Positions 34,721 through 46,970 of a stretch of DNA of 64,000 nucleotides are shown piece by piece. Numbering within the stretch: position 1 is the stretch's first letter; each line of letters begins with the position of its first letter. The translations under genes were made by a program, and so were the position numbers. The stretch lies in NCBI GenBank assembly GCA_947034895.1, contig OX344764.1:20646001-20710000 (forward strand). The letters run 5' to 3'. The notes below the pieces were generated by a model. It did no database searches. It was not told the DNA's origin and worked only from the letters and a program-made list of their open reading frames with translations. This stretch comes from Rhytidiadelphus loreus (lineage: Eukaryota > Streptophyta > Bryopsida > Hypnales > Hylocomiaceae).

Positions 34721-35113
34721 TGGGTTGAAATCAATTGCTAGTGACTTGCAGAAATAGGGTAGAAGGGGGATATTAGGCAAGGGAAGTATATCAGAAGTAG
34801 CGGTTTAGGAAGACATTGCAATTCCCCATCTAGTACTTTCATTCGTTTAGGACTTACATTTGAAAATTGCTTAGTAAATTATGGATTTTGAATATTGCCC
34901 TTGGATGACAAAATCAACATACAATAAAGAAACTAACTTGGCAATTACATGAAGACTTAAACCATGCATGTTATTCATCAAATCAGAAATGAAGTAGTGA
35001 CCCTTGTTGTCTCACTACAATATATAATAAATTAATAACATCTACACATATAAATGTTATGGTTGACACAGTGGAAAGTACTGGAAATCCTCGTGTCACG
35101 ATTGTGCAATTTA
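34721..35113. other. no gene seen
   Basis: AT-rich DNA between the purine tract and the 3' end of the Mutator-like gene. No inverted terminal repeat was recognised. Confidence 0.35.
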
Positions 35114-38100
35114 CTACATAGCTGTACTAGAATCCAGGACTCCGCAATCAAGCAATCTACGGACTTCATTGAAGCTGAAGCTTGGAGCATGAATAAAGAC
35201 ATCTGCAATTGAGTCTAAGTGGCAAATGACTACAAATAAATAATAAAGATGCTTGCAGTTTGCCCACTGCCCCCTTTTTCCTAAAGCCTTAGTTGCCATT
35301 TCTTTGAAATAAGGGCACGAGCATTCTGGAAAAGAATCTACAGTTAAGATGTATTAACATGAATGTGGCTCCCCACCGGAGTTTAACTTCACAATGCAGC
35401 CAAAGCCTGGATGGGGAATCACTATCACTTGACAGATAGAGGCCTTCAAAGTGAGCGCCGAAGCACAGTTGTTTGATTGTTTTACTGTAGGTGCGCTAGG
35501 GTTTCTTCGAATTTTTTTACCTGACCTTGTGTTTGGGTGCTCTTCGGGAAATGGTGGAACTTGGCAGTTCGATACATATGATTGTCCATCATTGATTCCA
35601 AAAAGTCGGCGGGGTGAGATTTCAGGACGTTGAGGGAGACGGAAGCCGGCATTCTGAAGTTGCAGTATCTCTGCAAGTGTTAAGTTTGTCCCAGACCTCA
35701 CTAGCCAAATGGTAGGTACGTCAAGTCTCGAAAGAACCCACTTCCTCCTTGAACCCTTGACGCATCGCTCGATGTCGTCATTGCAGAAAAAAAATTGATG
35801 CCTCTCAATTTTATTTTTCTTGTAATTGTCCATGTTGCTGGTATAAGTGGGTGCAGTTGTCCCCTTATTGCATTGCACAATCTTTGCAACACATTTCTTT
35901 CTTGTGACGGCCTGCAATGCGAAGCACGCCTTTGCCGAATTCTTAGACAAGCGAGTAATGTGCCACTTAGCCTCATCACATACTGTTTCTTCAACATGTA
36001 TCACTTGAAAGGTCTCCGAAGTACTAGGTGCAGTTGTATGTCCTAAAGAGTACTCCACCTGTACTTGTTCATTGCTTGGAAGTGGGACATCCTCATAGAT
36101 AGAGTCTAAGTGAATCACCGTTGCAGTAGCTCGAATCGTCCTCACATTCTTGCGTGGTCTCGAGAAGTTCACTTTGTCAAGACGATGCGAATCGTGTTGT
36201 GACCCTGGTGGTAAATTAGGCATGCGACCTTCAGATCCAAACACTTCTTCTCCTTCGAGATGGGGATCCCGCGTGCAATATACACCAACACCCGGTACCG
36301 TTGCCATGGCATCGTTTAATCCTTTTGGATTTCCAGTGCGTTCAGTATATCGTTGAGCAACACGAAGGAGTAGCTCTTCTTTTTCGGGACCTGTTCCTGG
36401 ATTCTCTCCCTTCAGAAATTGATAGTATCGAACCATCTGCATGAACGCACGCACATAGTCATCCACAGTCGCTACATACAGGTCATTCCCGCGATTCCCG
36501 GACTGCTGTAGCCATTTGTTGTGAACTGTCTCGGCTAGATTGCAAGATGGCATCTCCGCCAATTCTTGTGGGGAGAGATCCTGTAGTGTATCACATTATT
36601 AATAAAGATAATTGTTAAATAACATAGTTCTAGAGCACGATGTGTATATTAGTACAGGAAATGAGTACAACAATTAGGAGACCAACAATACAACAACATA
36701 AGAAGAGCACAAGGAATGAACATTATGTTGCTGATTGCCAAAGTAGAGTTAGAAACAATCGAGCCAATTATATGCAGAGTTTTGGTTTCCTGAAAAATGA
36801 TAGAAGATCCTAAAGATCCCTATTATAGGGGTGGTGCGCTGTCTAGGTTGTCTCGGCCCCGAGATCAGTGTACGAGCCAACGACATTGTGCACATCAATT
36901 ACTAGAATAAATCCTAATTTTTCACTGTTGAAAAGCCGTCGGCGCAGGGATGGTGCTAATTCAAGGATCATCTCGGGACCGAGAGGAACTTTGGATACAA
37001 GAACATCATGCACATGAACATGTAGAGTATGCAAATAACAACCTGCCATACGACATACGTTTGAGAATAATATCGACACAATGTAATTCACGTATTTGTA
37101 ACAGACAGTGTAGTTCAAAAAGTAAGAGAAACTTACTAGGTGCATAAAACCTCCCCATTGTCTATAACGGAAGTGCCAAAATGATAACCACAAATCTAGT
37201 CGTTGAACCCCTTCAGAAGTTGTTGCACCCGAAGAGTGCCACCAAGCACGAATTGCATGGTAGTGAATTTCTGAATCGCTAGAGGAAGCGGCGTCTTTAT
37301 ATTGCTTGCACAGCCTCCGGTGCTGATCCTGCATGTTAGCTCGAATATCAGCTTTTGTGTGTTTCTCTAAAGACTGTGTCCAGTGAAATAGGCACGTGCG
37401 CTCTCTGTTGAGCATGGGTTGTGACGGATCGCCACTTCCATATATTTTCCTGACTGCATTCCAGTTTGCCTGTGCACTATCCGCCATGAACCCCTTGAAA
37501 TATGGTAAAGCAATACCGTGCTTGGACATCACCGCGTTCAAATTTGTCCAGAAATGGCATTGAGCAACTGTATCCTCAGATTGCATGTCACACACTACAA
37601 TGGTCATTACACGGCAATAGATTGGATCGTAAACGTGGCATCCTAATGTCGTCCACTGCTTAACACGCTTCATATGATCAAACATCATCCAAGAATCTTG
37701 CAAGTCACCACTTGGCTGCATCCTTGTCACTAAGTCTACGCCACTACCTGGACCAACTTCAGACATTTTGAATACGTAAACCTTGTCTGTTTCAAAGCCT
37801 TGTCCCGGGAATTTGTTCTCCTGTATGTAAGCCCAATTGTTGCATCCCCTGAGCTTCGTGATACTATCCATGCATCCAAAGCGTCGAAAATGCTTGAAGG
37901 TCGTCACCTCATTTCTAATGCTTGGTGAACTCAAGAACTTGCATTTCTCCAAGATAGGCATGAGCTCTTCTAAACCGAACTGCGTAGGTGGCACTCCTTC
38001 AGGTCTGAGGAGCATCTCCCCAACTAATTCCTTGCTGGCCTCGAGGACAATAGCGGAATTTTTTGCTGCTGGATTCCTTTCGACCTGGTCCGAAATTAGT

Positions 38101-39266
38101 GATTTAGTCTTCTCTTTGAAATCACGGTAGTCACCATCTTTCACCGGGTGCGAGTGAAATCCAAAGTGAGCACAAGCACGACGGACGTCGCAGTTCCCGA
38201 CGACATAATAAATTCTTGCTAGGCAACTTGCAACACATGTAGGAACGGCTGAACAACTCTTGCAAGTGATAGACGATCCCGGAGGAGGACTACAAGAGGC
38301 CTGGAATGGAGTAGGTGAAGACCCTTCCCATTCGGTTTCATTCACGATTGAAACACGGTGCTTCCGATGCAGGTACTCGCAAGAGGAGTTGTCGCAACGA
38401 AGGTGGCCTACGCATGAAGCTAATCGAAAAGTAAGTCCGTCTTCATTTTTTATATTTGTAGTGTGAGTATTGGCCCAGACATGACCGTCATGGCGTCTCT
38501 CCATTCCGCCTAAGAGCTTCGCTTGAGTACTCGAATTAGAGGGTTCTAAAGGTGGTAATTCAAAAATCACATCACCATTAAATACTGGTGGAACATAGTT
38601 CACCTGGTGAATAGGAATAGTGTTGTAATCGACCTTCTTAAAAGGATTCTGAGATCCTTTACTATAACAGAGCTTGCGAAGATAAGGAATGATTGATAAC
38701 CCTATACAATTTGATTCCGCAATTGTATCAAGAAGAGGCACGGAAGAGGAGCAACTACCTCGAAATAGAGGAGACGCACTATGTTTAAATAGCTTCCTAG
38801 GAGGTGAGGCGTCGTCCGAATCGCTACTTTCTAGTGCTATTACATTTACAGCGGGCTCAATCTTCACACGAGTAGGCAAGCCAGTGAGGAGAGATCCAGT
38901 ACTAGGAAAAGTCTCGCTACTCCCCGCCACACGCGGTAGTTCGGACAAACCGTATGCTATGTATTTTCCGGAACGCAAATGCCACTGACGAAGAGATCCT
39001 TCCGTAAGATGGTCCTGGCCAATAGTATGAATTATGTCTCCAGTAGAAGAGTCAAAGACTTCTTCATCAATATGAATAGTCTTCTCCGATAATGAGAAAC
39101 GAACACTCAATCGAAATGCACTAACGACTGCATACCCTTGGTCTCCTACAGGAAAAACTACAGGCACAGTCTTCCCATCTGCTCTCACTACCGCAACTGA
39201 GGTGGACACCATGGTGGCTCCCTTTGAATGAAATGACAAGAAAGTCACTTCATAGAAGACTTTCAT
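35114..39266 (-). pseudogene. Mutator-like transposase gene, two exons, SWIM finger cut off by TAA
   Basis: Exon 1 is 39266-37137 (710 codons) and exon 2 starts at 36580. The intron has GTAAGT and ACACTACAG borders and keeps phase 0, joining FMHL to DLSPQEL. Exon 1 holds an N-terminal region, a Cys-rich patch (CKSCSAVPTC) and a MULE-like catalytic region: MMFDHMKRVKQWTTLG, CHVYDPIYCRVMTIVV, FMADSAQANWNAVRKIYG and CLFHWTQSLEKH. Exon 2 begins PSCNLAETVHNKWLQQ and runs to a TAA at 35354-35356. The same frame continues to 35114 with a SWIM finger (CSCPYF..GQWANCKHLYYLF), so one codon has turned into a stop; the related locus at 28.4 kb has Lys there. A start at MVSTSVAVVRADG, 17 codons in, is also possible. 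Terminal inverted repeats were not found, so it could be a domesticated or dead copy. Confidence 0.7.
36838..37000. repeat. CTCGG..CCGAG palindromes in the Mutator-like gene's intron
   Basis: Two palindromic motifs, 'tctcggccccgaga' (near 36850) and 'tctcgggaccgagag' (near 36971), lie in the intron. Each is followed by similar text ('catc(a)tgcacat'). They resemble the palindrome repeated in both satellites of this window. Confidence 0.4.
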
Positions 39267-40720
39267 GTGAAGATGGAGTCGAGGTTGTCATATGCGAGAA
39301 ATGAATGGTAGAATAATGTAAGGACATTAAATATATGCAGATGGAAGAAAGATTGACGGCCATTTAAGGGATATATTTGATGACAGAGCCACTTGTACAT
39401 TAATTTCATTAGGGCTCTCACTAATGTATCCGACAGCAGAAATGTAAATGGCTGTAGATGTAGGCGCTACTTCATTACAATATTAAATAGCAACTTATAT
39501 AATGTACAATAACAAGTGCTAGAATTGGTTCTAGGGTATAATGTAGATAATCAAGAATTATGAAGAACCACTTCAGACATTACTAATTCATGGATTCAGG
39601 ATGGAGAGGATATTGCTCAATGCGAAGATTGCCGAATTTCCATATTTCAGATGAATGGAGAACAATTGGGATGTTCAGATGAATGGAGTAATAGTGAATC
39701 TGTCATTATGGTGACTCATGAATGCACTTCTCAGTGACGAGAATTGATACCAAGGCGTTAAGTAAATTATCATGGCAGTGAATAAGGAGTCAGATATTAT
39801 TCAAATAACACCACATTTCTGGAACCTTTATATTGGAGCGGACAGAAGAATCTCCCAGTCATTTACAGTCACCCCAACAAATGCTCGGAAAATCGTGCAT
39901 GACTATTTATAAGTGACGTGCCATTTTCATGTTCAGAACCACTGATCTAAAGTGGATCATTCTAGAATAATATTATTGGGGTGAAGGTGATCGTAGTGTA
40001 TAGTATGTAGAAATAATGAACGCTGATGCAGTCGGGTCCAGAAGGTGGATTTCAATCTGAATTCTGAGAAATTCAGCACATATCCAATCCAGTGAAGCAA
40101 GTAGATAATTTGATGACACGTGAGATAGACCATCCAATAACAATCAAGGAACGGTATATTTTCAATTTAGGACAAATGAATAGGTCCAAGTGCGATCCTG
40201 TGATCACGAACCTCAAACTGAATGTAGATGTGTTTGGCATAATGGAGAGAGCCCATAGTGCAATTTAAGTTTACATATGATCCAGGCATTGCTTTTCATA
40301 TATTCTACAGAGTTGGAGTCCATGTGCAGAATAAAAGAGAGATGAGCATCTGCCTTATGCCCTTATGAAAATAGCCAAATATCATTTTTTAGATCTTCAT
40401 AAATGTCAAGCTTGGAATGAAAATTACCTACATTCCGTTTCACTTGCTTCTCCAAATAGGCCTATCTTTCGTTAAATGAAGGCCCCACATACCATAGAAC
40501 AGGTGATTGCAAATGGCATCTAATATAATTATCACATGCAATATGATAACTGAATAATTCAATTTCTGATTGGTCATAATCAATTGAGATATATAATGTT
40601 TTGATATTTCATACAGAAATATCATTATCCTACCATCAGTCAACGAATTCCGAAATAAAAGGAAGGAATGGTTCAGTGTGACAGAATTTAATTTGATAAA
40701 GTGGATCCGGAAGAACATTC
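39267..40720. other. no gene seen
   Basis: Upstream region of the Mutator-like gene, presumably with its promoter. No domain, repeat or terminal inverted repeat was recognised. Confidence 0.4.
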
Positions 40721-40939
40721 ATGGATAGTTCAGGGTCTTCCACGTGTCCCAGTCCGCATCAGCTACGTAGGCTCAAGGGAGTCTACAGTCTCCCAACTAA
40801 GTCGATATCCTTGCCATCCAGGGAAACCCTAAAGGAGCCCGATGAACTCCCTCCTCCACCGCGCCGCCATTCTACAGAATTATCAAAGAAGTACTGTCTG
40901 GTCAAAGGTCCCCGTTTCGCAATTCAGTTCATGCTCTAG
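40721..40939 (+). CDS. small ATG frame, unknown (possible upstream exon or uORF)
   Basis: An ATG opens a 72-codon frame (MDSSGSSTCPSPHQLRRLKG, Ser/Pro-rich, with PPPPRR). Codon use looks plausible and it lies 43 bp before the candidate exon at 40982, but no domain is visible. It could be an upstream open frame or an alternative first exon. Confidence 0.25.
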   Translation: MDSSGSSTCPSPHQLRRLKGVYSLPTKSISLPSRETLKEPDELPPPPRRHSTELSKKYCLVKGPRFAIQFML

Positions 40940-40981
40940 TGGTTCATTCTTGTGCTCTTGTCGACGATCAGTCTATCAGTG

Positions 40982-41074
40982 ATGGCGGACCGAAAGCTCA
41001 GATCAAGGAAAGCGACCTCGGTGTGTGCAAGTGGTGCAGACGGAGAAACGGAAGCATCGCATCCACCACTTGAG
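40982..41074 (+). CDS. candidate first exon of a small unknown gene
   Basis: ATG at 40982 opens MADRKLRSRKATSVCASG..., 31 codons ending CTT GAG before a GTAATT donor at 41075. The phase (0) matches the acceptor TTTCTTGAATTTAG at 63214, where GAG GGG ACC GTG continues in the frame of the small gene at 63215. If spliced, the 22,140-bp intron contains the whole satellite and the giant hAT element. The product would be about 159 residues of unknown function. This is inference from splice signals and frame only. Confidence 0.35.
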
Positions 41075-41154
41075 GTAATTTCAATTCATTGATACTTGAA
41101 TCCCCACAGTCGGAAATGTCTGCACAAAAAAATCGCCTGCTCTTTTTTTTGGTT

Positions 41155-42591
41155 GATGCGTGTGGTTTCGCTGGGGGATCAGCTGTCCTTCACGCCCCCC
41201 AGCGCCTTGTTTATTGTTGATGTGCTCATGTTTTGGCGGGCATCAGTTGGCCTTCACGCCCCCGATGTGCAGCCAGCGCATTCAGTCCACCAGCATCTCG
41301 GTGCCGAGAGGGCCAGGCGCGGAGGTGTTGTCTGCCCACCCACCAGCTTGCATTGGGGGATCAGCTGTCCTTCACACCCCCCAGTGCCTTGTTTTTTGTT
41401 GATGCGTGTGGTTTCGCTGGGGGATCAGTTGGCCTTCACGCCCCCTTGATTTGTTTTTGAATTCTGAGCGTGAGTGAAGGCGAGGATCAGTTGGCCTTCA
41501 CGCCCCCTTCATTTGTTTTTGAATTCTGAGCGTGAATGAAGGCGGGGATCAGTTGGCCTTCACGCCCCCTTCATTTGTTTTTGAATTCTGTGCATGAGTG
41601 ATGGCGGGGATCAGTTGGCCTTCACGCCCCCGGTGTGCAGCCAGCGCATTCAGTCCACCAGCATCTCGGTGCCGAGAGGGCCAGGCGCGGAGGTGTCGGT
41701 CTGCCCACCCACTAGCTCGCATTGGGGGATCAGCTGGCCTTTACGCCCCCCCACGCCTTGTTTTTTGGTTGATGCGTGTGGTTTCGCTGGGGGATCAGTT
41801 GACCTTCACGCCCCCCAGCGCCTTGTTTATTGTTGATGTGCTCATGTTTTGGCGGGGATTAGTTGGCCTTCACGCCCCCTTGATTTGTTTTTGAATTCTG
41901 TACGTGAGTGAAGGCGGGGATCAGTTGGCCTTCACGCCCCCTTGATTTGTTTTTGGATTCTGAGCGTGAGTGAAGGCGGGGATCAGTTGGTCTTCACGCC
42001 CCCGGTGTGCAGCTAGCGCATTCAGTCCACCAGCATCTCGGTGCCGAGAAGGCCAGGCGCAGAGGTGTCGGTCTGCCCACCCACCAGCTCGCATTGGGGG
42101 ATCAGCTGGCCTTCACGCCCCCCACGCCTTGTTTTTTGGTGATGTGCTCACGTTTTGGCGGGGATCAGTTGGCCTTCACGCCCCCAGTGTGCAGCCAGCG
42201 CATTCAGTCCACCAGCATCTCGGTGCCGAGAGGGCCAGGCGCGGAGGTGTTGTCTGCCCACCCACCAGCTCGCATTGGGGGATCAGCTGGCCTTCACGCC
42301 CCCCCACGCCTTGTTTTTTGGTTGATGCGTGTGGTTTCGCTGGGGGATCAGCTATCCTTCACGCCCATCAACGCCTTGTTTTTTGTTGATGCGTGTGGTT
42401 TCGCTGGGGGATCAGTTGGCCTTCACCCCCCGGTGTGCAGCCAACGCATTCAGTCCACCAGCATCTCGGTGCCGAGAGGGCCAGGCGCGGAGGTGTCGGT
42501 CTGCCCACCCACTAGCTCGCATTGGGGGATCAGCTGGCCTTCACGCCCCCCACGCCTTGTTTTTTGGTTGATGCGTGTGGTTTCGCTGGGG
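41155..42591. repeat. CpG-rich satellite, left part
   Basis: About 18 monomers share GGGGATCAGTTGGCCTTCAC and GCCCCC. Short monomers (~62 bp) end in TTTGTTTTTGAATTCTGAGC-type or GCGCCTTGTTTATTGTTGAT-type text; long ones (~118 bp) carry GTGTGCAGCCAGCGCATTCA, CATCTCGGTGCCGAGAGGG and CACCAGCTCGCATTGGGG. The array breaks at 42591 at the hAT insertion and resumes at 60505. The open frames here are artefacts of repeat length. Confidence 0.85.
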
Positions 42592-42810
42592 CAGGGTTGA
42601 CGAATTGGAGCGTCCAGCCCAAAATCACGTCCAAAAAGCGGACGTCCAGACGTGACGGACGCGGGGGACGCTGGGTAAAACGGAGCCGTCCGTCCGATTT
42701 ACCTCGGGGTAAATTCCGGCGTCGGAATTCCGACGCTGCCTTGGCCGTCCGAATTCCGACGCTGCCTCAGGCCGTCCGAATTCCGACGCAGTCGCAGCTG
42801 TCCTTCTGAA
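42592..42810. promoter_or_regulatory. left terminal region: TIR and CCGTC(C/G)GA cluster
   Basis: After CAGGGTT come GCGGACGTCCAG, GACGGACGC and a TTTACCTCGGGGTAAA inverted pair. Then follow three copies of CCG(T)CCGAATTCCGACGC-like motifs, including GGCCGTCCGAATTCCGACGC. By analogy with the subterminal repeats bound by hAT transposases, these are candidate transposase-binding sites. Confidence 0.65.
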
Positions 42811-43160
42811 TTGCAACCCTGGTTGAAACAGGATTAACAATCATATCATCATGATCCTCTAGCCTTTCAAAAGCATTTCAATTACCACAAGTATGAAGCC
42901 AAATTTTTTAATTTTTTTCATCATCTTGCAATATATCATGCTTCATTGTAGAAAAGCAACATACAAATGACACAATCAATTGATATTTTGGGTTGAAATC
43001 ATCTTTGGTTAAGTGCCCCCTTCAAAAATAATGGTATTACCACCATCAATAAGTTTAGGAGTATTACAATCAAAGTCTCTAACAATCAATTGTCAGTACG
43101 ACAATTTGTGCTTTATGTAATATGAGCACATGAACATTTAAGCCTATGTCCTTTCTATTT
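42811..43160. other. AT-rich spacer and 3' region of the hAT gene
   Basis: Between the left terminal cluster and the transposase stop codon. No gene; likely the 3' untranslated region. Confidence 0.4.
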
Positions 43161-46100
43161 CTAAGGATTGTAATCAAAATCTCCTTTCACCTCTGCCCCA
43201 CTACTCTCACACCCATTTCCCAATCTTGCGTCTTCGTCGTCGGATGTGTCTTCCATATCATCTGATGAAGAGCCTAGACATGTCGTTCTTCCCTCTTGTA
43301 CTTGCGTGGATGAAAGGCTTCTTCTTCGTTTGTCCTTTTTGAGTTCTTCTTTTACTCTTAATAAGGATTTCCCATTTTGTTTCTTAATGCCAACAACACT
43401 TTTCATTTTCTTCTTTGAAACATGTGGACGTGCATCAAGAGGGTTTCCAATGGCTCTTGTTTTTTTCAACGGGGATATTGCAAAAGGTTGCATGACTCTC
43501 TTCTTATTGGCTCTAGGTGATCCCCCGCCCTCTAATTTTATTGTTGAGGGCCCTCCACTGCCTCCATGAATGATTATCTTCGGTGAGATTAAAGATTGTG
43601 GTTTAGGCACTGACATTGTTGGGGGCCGTCGTGGTGGTGCATTACGAGAATGTCGAATGAACATTGAAGCCAATGTCTCATCCTTGTCATCGTCCGTGGA
43701 CGATAAAATACCTTGACTAGGCTGCCTTTCTTTTGAAATATTTGCAATCCGTTTTCCAAGCCCTAAGCTCCTAACGCCATCCAAAATTTGACTAGGGGTT
43801 TTCAATTGTGCACGTGGAGGGATGCTAGATGGTGGTACTTCAAAATCTTGCATGAGTTCCTTCTTGACTTCTCCATTGATGCACAAAATTGGACTTCTAA
43901 ACCCCACCACACATAGATCAACATTCTTCTCCGCTTCATTTGCCTTAGGGATTGGAATACTTGGGTAACCACTGTTCGCACTTGCCAATACAATGGTTGA
44001 CTCAACACTCGTGTTGCCAACGTTCATTTTGACATTCACCTCCCAAGGCTCACGTCCTCCCGTGCCGATGTGTTTGTCATTTTCTTCCGCTTGCAACACT
44101 CCTCTAAACGGAGACTCAAGTAGAAAAAGATCTTCATCCATTCTTTGCGTCCCATCATTGGGAATCGTTCTCTCATTGGCCTCTACATAAGCGTCTTCTT
44201 TTTCCGATAGAACTTTTTCGCTACTCATGAACCCACTTCCATCCACAAATCTAGCTATGGAAGGTACATCTTCATCATACCCATCATTATCCTCATCCAA
44301 TGGAAAGTCATAGATGTCTCGATCATTGGCTCGAAGATCTTCATTGGGCCGACTTGGACTATCGAACATTTCATCATCAAAATTGTGCCCGTCGTAATTC
44401 ATGGCATCTTCGTCATCCAATAGAGGCCCAACTGACCCACCATCCTCCTCGTCGTCCGAGATAAACCCCTCTGAATCTTCCGAATCCACATTGTCATCGT
44501 ACCACTTCTTCTCATCCTTTTCCTTTGATGCTGCCAAGACCTTGGAATTGGTGTACACATACACCAAGTCTGCCGCCCTTTGCGTTGTCAACTTGTTCCG
44601 AGATTTGTTGTGAACAAAAGAATAACTACTCCAATTTCGTTCACATGAAGACGAGGATACCGGTTGTGCCAAAATTCGCTTGGCTATTGGAGCAATGAGC
44701 TTCCCACATGCACTTTCAAAATCCCACCAAGCATGCGCCGACAATTGTTGCTCATCCGGATTCAACATGTTGTGAAACGGAGGTTCCCTATGACGGAAAG
44801 CTACAAATTCTTTTACCACCGAGGCGTACTCTCCTTGTTTGCAAATTTTCATTAGAACACGCTTGCATGCGTCCATTGCATCTTGGTTGTCGGCTAGATC
44901 CTTATCATGCAGAAGGTATGGATTCAAAAGAGCTTCTGCATAATGTAAATCTATCTCCCCCATTCCACGGCGTTTGAAAAAGGATCGCTCCAATGGTTCG
45001 GCGAGGTTTGTTGCCAAACAAAAAGGAGGCCCTTCTAGGCTAAGGACATGTTTCTCTAAATTCCTCATAATATGCAACACCTTACCCATGCATGGCGTCT
45101 TTGCATCCAAATCACGTAGACCATATACAACGGGGGCCACCAATTCTCGCAAATTTGTCCACCGGTCCCAATAATGCTCCTCTAGAATGAACCTCTTCAC
45201 ATCACGAGACTTCGTGCGAGATTTGGCTTTGCCATTGTCGTTGAGTGTATTCACATATGCCACCCACTGTGGATCCACCACACTTTGTTGCAATGCTCTT
45301 TTGACTTCCAACAAACGATCAATCATGATAAACACGGAGGCAAACCTTGTTTCCACCGGCTTCAACAAACTGTACTTTGTCTCATACTTCCGAAATATAG
45401 CAAGTGGCATGTGTCTTTTCTTGAAGAAATTCACTACGGTTTGGGCTCTCTTTACCGACTCTTCAATCCATTTCTCCTTTCCCCAATCTTTGAGCAACAA
45501 ATTCAAGGCATGCACCACGCATCCTTGAAAAAAATGTGTGGATATTTAGTGGATACCAAATTCCATGCTGCCGGATTCACTAGAGCATTGTCTGTGCTCA
45601 CTTGCACCACATTCGTAGGATCCACCTGCTCTATGAATTTTTCTAAAATTGTGGCCAAATATTGTGTTGTCTTTTCCACCCCACTAGTATCCACCGATCC
45701 AAGGAATTGCTCACCCGCTGAAGATACAAGCATGGCATTAATCAGTGGACGGTTTGTAACTAAGCTCCATCCATCAATGGACAATGTTGCTCCAAACTTC
45801 CTGACGCTGTCTTCGGTCCTTCTATGCACCTTCCCCACGACATTTGCCTTGGCTTGATCAAGCAATTTATGCCGTAGATCATGATATGATGGCGGAGTGT
45901 AGGCCTTACCATACTTGGAGGTTTTTTTCACCGCTTCTCTGAAAGCTACGTTTCGGGCCACTGAAAAGGGTATATTTGCCGCGTAGAAGAAATTGGCCCA
46001 CACTGCATTCAAATTCTGTTTTTTGGTTTCTTGAAAGCCATCCAAAAGCCTACTTTGTGTTGGAGGCCTATTGCTTGAGGCCCTGCGAATGTCACGTCTG

Positions 46101-46483
46101 CTACATGTTTGCATACTTGGAGTTACTTCGGAACCCCCTCCAACGACTTCTTCCGGTGTTGTACAAGAATCTTCTTGCGTAGAACGTGGCATGCCCCTCC
46201 CATTTGACATATCGCTTTCAACCATAGGCAAGTTGTTGACATTCACATTTCCACGAATAGGTCTTTGTGGAAATGCCCCATTGCATCGAAGAAATAGACT
46301 TCGAGTTTCCGCTGACAATTTCGGACACAAACTCACTCCCCTATCACGAGAACCAGGAATCGATTCATATCCTAAGTGACTCAACATACGGCTCGTTTTC
46401 TTTGAAAACACGTTGTCGCAAGCCTTGCATTGTATTTTACTCGCCGAAAGGACGACATACCAAGAGGCAAGATCCTTGCTCAT
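43161..46483 (-). pseudogene. hAT transposase with one frameshift
   Basis: The first frame (ATG at 46483 to 45503) holds a BED-like zinc finger (CKAC, SRMLSHL, LCPKL; Cys19, Cys22, His36) and a DUF659-type RNase H fold start (LSIDGWSLVTNRP, VSTDNALVNPAAW). The second frame (45518-43161) continues GCVVHALNLLLKDW and includes the C-terminal hAT dimerisation signature (WWDFES, PVSSSSCERNWS, NKSRNKL; about 44520-44720), then a ~440-residue acidic and basic tail. The two frames join at a run of seven A on the plus strand (45528-45534); one more base would make HIFFQGCVVHALN, the expected family text. So this is either a one-base deletion, slippage or a sequencing error. The total would be about 1,110 residues, longer than most hAT transposases because of the tail. 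A CCGTCGGA cluster lies just upstream. Confidence 0.85.
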
Positions 46484-46799
46484 GGTCACAAGTTCCAAAC
46501 TTGAACTTCTTCAAATTCGCAAGTTCTGGAAAATGTAAACACAAGTGAACCAATGTTTAAAATTGGGTTTACGGTCGTGCACAAAGCCTTGAAATTCAAG
46601 GCCCCCCTTCCACCAAACGATGCATTACCAAGCAAGGGACACAAAATAAATTGCAGCTCCTAGCCCTTGGAAATCGTAGTGTTCAATGGATTTGGAGTGC
46701 CTTCATACGCCTTGTTTCTTCTACTTATACTTTGTAACTGAATACAGGTGGTGCTGACCGTTATTCAGAAAGATGAATTTTAAAAACAATATCAACGGA

Positions 46800-46970
46800 C
46801 TCATTCTCCCCAGAATGGCCCGTCTGATTTGACCATCCCGTCCGAACATTCCGTCGGATCGGGCCAGCTCGTCGGAACAGGCCAGCTCGTCGGAACAGGC
46901 CAGCTCGTCGGAACAGGCCAGCCCGTCGGAACTGGCCGTCGGATCAGCACGTCCGATCTTTTTATCCGGA
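46800..46970. promoter_or_regulatory. CGTCGGA cluster upstream of the hAT gene
   Basis: Tandem GGCCAGCTCGTCGGAACA units (17 bp, three in a row) are followed by GGCCGTCGGATCAGCACGTC, with CCGTCCGAACATTCCGTCGG before them. It lies 300-480 bp upstream of the transposase ATG. Same motif as at the element ends and before the other three genes. Confidence 0.65.

Noticed and set aside
34721..40720. Complete Mutator element with terminal inverted repeats
   Set aside because: I searched both flanks of the transposase gene by eye and found no matching inverted ends or 9-bp duplication.
41096..42809. Overlapping long open frames across the left satellite
   Set aside because: They arise because monomers rarely contain stops; the same peptide repeats recur in all three frames and there is no domain.
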